A program made the position numbers and the translations under genes. The notes beneath the pieces were generated by a model, which ran no database searches, had not been told where the DNA came from, and saw only the letters and a list, made by a program, of their open reading frames with translations. From NCBI GenBank assembly GCA_945833925.1, contig CAMAFX010000011.1, positions 1 to 49,982 on the forward strand: a DNA stretch of 49,982 bases. Reading direction: 5' to 3'. Each line of letters begins with the position of its first letter. Position 1 is the first letter of the stretch. This document shows positions 46,142-49,982 of this stretch, in pieces. The DNA is from an uncultured Prevotellaceae bacterium (GTDB lineage Bacteria > Bacteroidota > Bacteroidia > Bacteroidales > Bacteroidaceae).

Positions 46142-46223
46142 CTGAAAGATGCGCTGTCAGAGATGTTTCTTGCGGCGCATGTCACTATGGAGAATACATA
46201 AATAAACAAGGAGAAAATAGTCT

Positions 46224-46436
46224 ATGAAGAGAATTATTGGCTTGGCACTGTTGTTTCTGTGTCTGGCAAGCAATGTGTTTGCCGTGGATGAGGGGAAGAT
46301 GGACCGTTTTGGTCTGAACGAGGAGAGTTTCAGTTACTATGATTTCGACGGCAATCTCTTCTTCGAGCCTGGCGAGTTCGACATAATGGTAGGCGCCAAC
46401 AGCCGCGACGTCCATACCAAGCGCATCGCTCTCTGA
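46224..46436 (+). pseudogene. Probable GH3 beta-glucosidase remnant: signal peptide fused to C-terminal tail
   Basis: A 70-codon intact frame. Residues 1-20 are a clear signal peptide (LALLFLCLASNVFA). Residues about 38-63 (YYDFDGNLFFEPGEFDIMVG, then ANSRDV) read like the end of the Fn3-like domain that closes GH3 glycosidases, where EPGEF.VMVG.SSRDI is the usual pattern. The whole catalytic part, about 700 residues, is absent. An internal deletion that joined the two ends in frame would explain it. It retains a -7 element and lies divergent from the GH36 gene. A genuine small secreted protein that resembles GH3 by chance is the alternative. Confidence 0.5.
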
Positions 46437-46511
46437 TACTTTTATCGAGAAAAAATGATGAAAAATGGAAAAAATACTGAACCATTTGTTTTCTTTTTGT
46501 TAAAAATTGTT

Positions 46512-46519
46512 TACCTTTG
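46512..46519 (+). promoter_or_regulatory. -7 element of the membrane protein gene at 46576
   Basis: TACCTTTG, 56 bp before the ATG. Candidate TTTG elements lie at 46485-46488 (23 bp away, long) and 46496-46499 (too close). Confidence 0.5.
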
Positions 46520-46575
46520 CGAAAGCGATGACAAGAGTATTCAACATATAAACCTCATAGACAAATTATTTTAAG

Positions 46576-47451
46576 ATGAATGGATTGAACATTGACAGCA
46601 TTTTCGGACGTGCGTGGACGCTGTCCAAGAAGCACTGGCCGCTGCTTTTGATTCTGGTTATTGTGAGTTCGATGACAGGACAGGTGGTAAGCGCATGCCT
46701 GCAACCCAGTGCGGCGGACCAGATCAGGATGATAACGGCAATGATGGACAACAACTACGACGAGGTGACACGCATTGCCAGTGGTGGGAGCGGCGCGCTC
46801 TTAGGTGTCAAACTGACAGCGGCAGTGGTGATTAGCTGCCTGCTGTCGTGGCTCATACAGATGATAATGCAGCGTGTTTCGTGGCAGTGTGTCACCACCG
46901 AGGAGATTGACCTGACTGCACAGTTCAAGAATTGCCTAAAAGGCTATCTGCACTATCTGGGCATCTGTCTCGTGTATACCATCGTACTGGTTTTGGCAAC
47001 GTGCTGCTGCATCCTGCCCGGACTCTATCTGGCTATCAGACTGATGTTCGTCCCCATCATTGCAGCCAACCGTCCCGAACTGTCGCTGGGCGAAACGTTC
47101 TCGCGCTCCATGCGTTTGACTAAGGGTCATTTCTGGACTCTCGTCGGTTACGGCATGGTGTCATTCGTTATTGTCATCGTCGGCTTCCTGTGCTGCTGCG
47201 TCGGCGTACTGTTCTCTGAGGTCGTACTGCTGCTCTTCCTGGCAGAGACCTACCGCGTGCTCGATGCAGATGCAAACGAGGAGGACGGCTTCAGCGTGCA
47301 GGACAACGCTTCCGATACGGCGGAACCAGAAACAACAGATATGTCAGAAGGGTCTGAGCAGGCACCTGTTGACTCTGTTTCGCCAGCTCCTGCCAATGAG
47401 CAAGATAATGTGTCAACCCAATACGGCTCGACCGACCATTATCAGAAATAG
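46576..47451 (+). CDS. Multi-pass membrane protein of unknown function
   Basis: A 291-residue inner-membrane protein. Five or six hydrophobic stretches are visible (about 22-41, 74-95, 124-147, 148-165, 182-206, 208-225), with Cys-rich runs (ATCCCILPG, FLCCCVG). The pattern of a membrane-embedded core with ILPGLYLAIRLMFVP and an internal repeat-like second half recalls the DUF975/glycerophosphodiesterase membrane-domain type. The cytoplasmic or periplasmic tail (about 232-291) is acidic and rich in S, E and P, hence disordered. It is 48 bp before the DUF805 gene and probably co-transcribed. Confidence 0.8.
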   Translation: MNGLNIDSIFGRAWTLSKKHWPLLLILVIVSSMTGQVVSACLQPSAADQIRMITAMMDNNYDEVTRIASGGSGALLGVKLTAAVVISCLLSWLIQMIMQRVSWQCVTTEEIDLTAQFKNCLKGYLHYLGICLVYTIVLVLATCCCILPGLYLAIRLMFVPIIAANRPELSLGETFSRSMRLTKGHFWTLVGYGMVSFVIVIVGFLCCCVGVLFSEVVLLLFLAETYRVLDADANEEDGFSVQDNASDTAEPETTDMSEGSEQAPVDSVSPAPANEQDNVSTQYGSTDHYQK

Positions 47452-47499
47452 TTGTAAACGTAATAACCCTTATTCATTAACTAATAAAACAAAAAACGT

Positions 47500-47844
47500 A
47501 TGGGATTTTTAGATGCAGTAAAGAGTGTGTTCAGCCAGTATGCAACCTTCAGCGGACGCGCTCGCCGTTCAGAGTACTGGTACTTTGTGTTGTTTAACTA
47601 TATTGTGAGTATTGTTCTGGTCTTGACAGGTGTTCAGATGCTTTCATATATTTGGAGCTTGGCAACTTTAATTCCTGGTCTTGCAGTTGCAGTACGCCGT
47701 ATGCACGACATAGGCAAGTCTGGTTGGTTCCTGCTCATTGGATTTATTCCCATCGTGGGATTTATTTGGTTGCTCGTTCTTTGTTGCAAGGACAGCCAGC
47801 CTGACAATCAGTATGGTCCAAACCCAAAGGCTGTGACAGAATAA
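47500..47844 (+). CDS. DUF805 membrane protein
   Basis: A 114-residue small inner-membrane protein of the DUF805 family (YhaH-like), function unknown. It begins with a short amphipathic part, then FSGRARRSEYWYFVLFN, the family hallmark, three hydrophobic segments (about 28-48, 49-62, 75-95) with VRRMHDIGKSGWFLL between them, and a C-terminal CCKDSQPDNQYGPNP tail, also typical. It ends 2 bp before the convergent DUF2752 stop codon. Confidence 0.93.
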   Translation: MGFLDAVKSVFSQYATFSGRARRSEYWYFVLFNYIVSIVLVLTGVQMLSYIWSLATLIPGLAVAVRRMHDIGKSGWFLLIGFIPIVGFIWLLVLCCKDSQPDNQYGPNPKAVTE

Positions 47845-47846
47845 TA

Positions 47847-48152
47847 TCAGATTAGAAGGTTACGAACCAATCCCCACACAAGGAGGAGTGCGAGTAACAG
47901 TATAAAGGCCGTCCCACCGGTGCACCACGACAGAAATGCCGATGCACAGGTGGGGCGGCTGTTTCGTTCTGCCCATCTGTTGTATCTGCCCAGCAGAAAC
48001 AGTATGGCAACAACGATAATAAGGATGAAAGCCACGGGGTTGAGCGCGAAGGCATCACTCACTTCGCCACGAAGCAGGCACACCACCATCCGCTGTCCGC
48101 CGCAGAAGGGGCACAGCCAGCCGGTCAGATAATGTAGAGGACACGTTACCAT
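47847..48152 (-). CDS. DUF2752 membrane protein
   Basis: A 101-residue inner-membrane protein of the DUF2752 family, function unknown. The hallmark LTGWLCPFCGGQRMVVCLLRG (near 9-29) is present, with the CxxCGxxR pattern. Hydrophobic segments lie about 37-56 and 78-97. The ATG at 48152 is fixed by an in-frame TAA upstream that falls within the -7 box TAACTTTG (48160-48167), so the mRNA may have almost no leader. It is convergent with DUF805, with 2 bp between the stops. Confidence 0.88.
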   Translation of the reverse strand: MVTCPLHYLTGWLCPFCGGQRMVVCLLRGEVSDAFALNPVAFILIIVVAILFLLGRYNRWAERNSRPTCASAFLSWCTGGTAFILLLALLLVWGLVRNLLI

Positions 48153-48159
48153 ACATTGG

Positions 48160-48167
48160 CAAAGTTA
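48160..48167 (-). promoter_or_regulatory. -7 element abutting the DUF2752 start codon
   Basis: TAACTTTG on the minus strand ends 7 bases before the ATG, which places the expected transcription start at or just before it. No good -33 element was identified. Confidence 0.4.
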
Positions 48168-48319
48168 AGAAATAATTTATAAAAATTCGCGTAAAATTTA
48201 CGATAATTCGCGTTACGCCGTAGGAAAAATAAAGTATAGCATCAGTACAAGATAGCGAGTATAAATTCAAAAAATTATTTTTGTTGGTTTTTGTGCTTTT
48301 CGGCTAAATTCCCCTAATC

Positions 48320-48356
48320 AATCCCTCCCCTTTCGGTGGATGGCTGGGGAGAGGGG
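48320..48356. repeat. GC-rich palindromic intergenic repeat, second member
   Basis: Begins AATCCCTCCCCTTTCGG and ends GGGGAGAGGGG. It resembles the reverse complement of 4516-4557 (shared AATCCCTC start and GGGGAGAGGG end). It lies in the 307-bp gap between DUF2752 and the gene at 48460, which otherwise holds only the two promoters. Confidence 0.45.
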
Positions 48357-48399
48357 CTGTTGTGTTGGGTAGAGGGACTAAAATACCAGATTTTGGGTA

Positions 48400-48430
48400 T
48401 TGCATAAACTTGGGGTTTGCCGTATCTTTG
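48400..48430 (+). promoter_or_regulatory. Promoter of the gene at 48460
   Basis: TTG (48400-48402) and TATCTTTG (48423-48430) are 20 bp apart, giving a leader of about 23 nt before the TTG start codon. Confidence 0.6.
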
Positions 48431-48459
48431 CAGCCGAAAAAACGAAGTAACAGAGAAAT

Positions 48460-49593
48460 TTGGAAAAGAGAACAATAAGAATAGCGGTGCTTGCGTCTTG
48501 CATCTGTCTTGCTGCGACAGTGAAGGCTCAGGAGCAAGCGGGCGGACAGCCGCTCGGCGAGGAGGGTCGTGAATGTCGGTCAGGCAGTTGGAAACCAGAA
48601 CTGGGGCTTGAACTGAACTCCGAACTGCAGGCTACACACAAGGGCGACTACAATTTTGTCAATCTTCTTAGGCTCAGCGCAGTGCTGCCCATAGGCAGAG
48701 GGGCGACCTTCGAGGTGTCAACGCTGAGCACCTGTATGACGGAAGGCGGGAGCATCGGTGTCGAACGGCAGACATTTTCCAACATTGATGCCGGCAACAT
48801 TCCGTTGGCACTGAGCGTGTGCGGCTTCGGCTGGCAGAAGGGTGATAGCCATTCGCTCTTCGTCGGTATCCGCAATATGAACGAGGACTATTTCTGTAGT
48901 CCCATAACATCGTTCTTCACACAGAGTTCGTGCGGCATATACCCAACTTTGAGTTGCAACTACGACATCTCCAACTACCCGCTTGCCTCAATGGGAGTTC
49001 ACTATAAATATAATAAGGTGTTGGGAAGTGGTCATAACAAGGTGAAGCAGTTTGCCAACTACGAGTCAACTTCCGTGCAGGGTGGTGACAGGGTAACGTT
49101 GGAGGTGTCACTCTACAACGGAACTGGCTACCACCGTTTTTCTGGAAGGGAGAATGTCTTTCGTGTCTGCCCACAGAGCGACGGCATCTTCGGCCTGGCA
49201 CAGGTGGACTATCAGCACGCTGGCAGCCGCTACTTTCTCGGCACCTCCGTCAGGCAGCAGCGAGGATGCGGCACGAGTGCTTCACCATGGATTTACACTG
49301 AGCAGAGCGTAACAGACAGACTCTCGCTGATAGCGGGCTATTCGCATGCCTTTGGCAGCGACGTTGCGTGTAGCGACTTTGCTGGTGTGGGCGCCCACTA
49401 TGCATTGCCCAAAGTCGAACTTGGTATCTTCACCGACTATGCACGTATTGCCGGTTTCAACGAGTCGACCACCGAACTCTCATGCAAGTTCTCCGTCACG
49501 TCCTGCGTCGACCTTCAGCCATCGCTCCACCTCATCTCTTCCGATGGCACCTTCCAGACAGCCGGCCTTCTTCGCCTCACTGTCAGCCTCTGA
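48460..49593 (+). CDS. Exported protein, probable outer-membrane beta-barrel
   Basis: A 377-residue protein with a signal peptide (about 1-23, ending ATVKAQ). The start is TTG 48460; no ATG lies near the signal sequence. The body alternates short amphipathic strands and turns (repeated G, S, Y and aromatic strand ends such as LGTSV, LIAGYSHAFG, GVGAHYALPKVELGIFTDYAR) and ends in LRLTVSL, consistent with a beta-barrel closing strand, as in carbohydrate porins. I do not recognise a specific family. It has its own promoter and no operon partner. Downstream the accessory DNA begins. Confidence 0.75.
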   Translation: MEKRTIRIAVLASCICLAATVKAQEQAGGQPLGEEGRECRSGSWKPELGLELNSELQATHKGDYNFVNLLRLSAVLPIGRGATFEVSTLSTCMTEGGSIGVERQTFSNIDAGNIPLALSVCGFGWQKGDSHSLFVGIRNMNEDYFCSPITSFFTQSSCGIYPTLSCNYDISNYPLASMGVHYKYNKVLGSGHNKVKQFANYESTSVQGGDRVTLEVSLYNGTGYHRFSGRENVFRVCPQSDGIFGLAQVDYQHAGSRYFLGTSVRQQRGCGTSASPWIYTEQSVTDRLSLIAGYSHAFGSDVACSDFAGVGAHYALPKVELGIFTDYARIAGFNESTTELSCKFSVTSCVDLQPSLHLISSDGTFQTAGLLRLTVSL

Positions 49594-49643
49594 CCACTCC
49601 TTTGCCTACGGCACCACGCAAGCGGCTTGTTGCTATACACCTG

Positions 49644-49850
49644 TATTATTGGCTCTCCACACGTTATGCGCTTGACTACCTCGGCATCTTCGAGCGTCTG
49701 AACAATCCCAATTTTAATGTTACGGAATTCGGTAACATTAGAGCAGAGTCAGGTTCCAATGGATTTGTTCTTACTGTCAAACAGTAGGTTGAGCGAACCA
49801 ATGCCATAGGCATCATATCAACCCCAGGATGTTATGGCGGTACATACGGG
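49644..49850 (+). pseudogene. KilA-N domain protein remnant
   Basis: Reading the frame YYWLSTRYALDYLGIFERLN, then NPNFNVTEFG.I....GSNGFVLTVKQ-stop-VERTNAIGII and YGGTY gives the KilA-N pattern (IEYLG.WE.LNNP.FN..EF..I....G.N.F.LS.K.W.E.TNAIGI......YGGTYAH). A TAG at 49785-49787 stands where the family has tryptophan (TGG to TAG). The frame has no start of its own: upstream is the 3' end of the preceding gene in another frame. It is broken after YGGTY by repeat module B at 49853. KilA-N proteins are mostly phage-derived. The remnant is therefore truncated at both ends and has a nonsense change. Confidence 0.75.
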
Positions 49851-49852
49851 TC

Positions 49853-49882
49853 ACTTGCAAAACCCTGTGTAAACAGAAATAA
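49853..49882 (+). repeat. Dispersed repeat module B, copy 2
   Basis: ACTTGCAAAACCCTGTGT followed by AAACAGAAATAA; same orientation as 2118-2160 but without the 13-base expansion. It directly interrupts the KilA-N remnant. Confidence 0.6.
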
Positions 49883-49903
49883 CTAACATCTTAAACGACT
49901 ATA

Positions 49904-49933
49904 TTTTTGTACGTTTTTGTGCGTGTTTGGTTA
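49904..49933 (-). repeat. Dispersed repeat module A, copy 2 (inverted)
   Basis: The reverse complement matches 2066-2095 at 28 of 30 positions. Its start also creates TATTTTTG (49902-49909), a possible plus-strand -7 element for a gene beyond the window. The last 50 bases show nothing else. Confidence 0.6.
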
Positions 49934-49982
49934 GTAAAGTTCAAGATGTTTTGTGTCCGTGTGCGGACAGAATTGTTGTTAT

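Overview
The window reads as chromosomal DNA of a Bacteroidales bacterium, most likely a Prevotella/Segatella-type organism. Three things point there. Most promoters that can be seen are of the Bacteroidetes -33 TTTG / -7 TAnnTTTG kind and few genes have a Shine-Dalgarno sequence. The gene order surE-lpxB / parA-parB-DUF5683-mltD-rel is typical of the order. Secreted glycan proteins sit with a hybrid two-component system (HTCS), and one ends in a T9SS-like sorting tail. No rRNA, tRNA or CRISPR array was seen.

Layout. 1-2197 is an AT-rich accessory flank: a partial unknown gene, a possible small RNA, a DUF4143-type ATPase and a repeat pair. 2198-7396 holds xerD (minus), then a plus run of aroQ, an O-methyltransferase, rbfA, a LolC/E-like permease and a SPASM radical-SAM maturase. 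The maturase leads into a GH128-like beta-glucanase with a dockerin-like C-terminus and a translationally coupled secreted EEP phosphatase (to 11730). typA follows. 13945-28102 is a glycan locus without SusC/SusD: on the minus strand an HTCS, a 1459-residue non-catalytic modular secreted protein and a 58-residue acidic protein; divergent from them, a 1719-residue alginate-lyase-like protein. The two giant proteins share modules. Then come an NhaD antiporter, a class I fumarase, surE-lpxB (minus), parA-parB-DUF5683-mltD-rel, a MerR regulator, alaS, a GH36 alpha-galactosidase next to what looks like a GH3 remnant, three small membrane proteins and a secreted beta-strand-rich protein. The right end (after 49593) is accessory again: a KilA-N pseudogene cut at a repeat.

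How the parts work together. The core supplies housekeeping functions: shikimate pathway, ribosome maturation, lipid A, chromosome segregation, stringent response and alanyl-tRNA. The accessory centre looks like a polysaccharide-response unit: the HTCS senses a glycan breakdown product and probably drives both giant proteins, and similar TTTCA motifs lie in both promoter regions. The intergenic DNA is unusually rich in short tandem arrays (8, 18-19, 37 and 66 bp units). A two-module dispersed repeat marks both accessory edges, with one module inverted relative to the other between copies. All functional statements are from reading the sequence and family knowledge; no database search was run.
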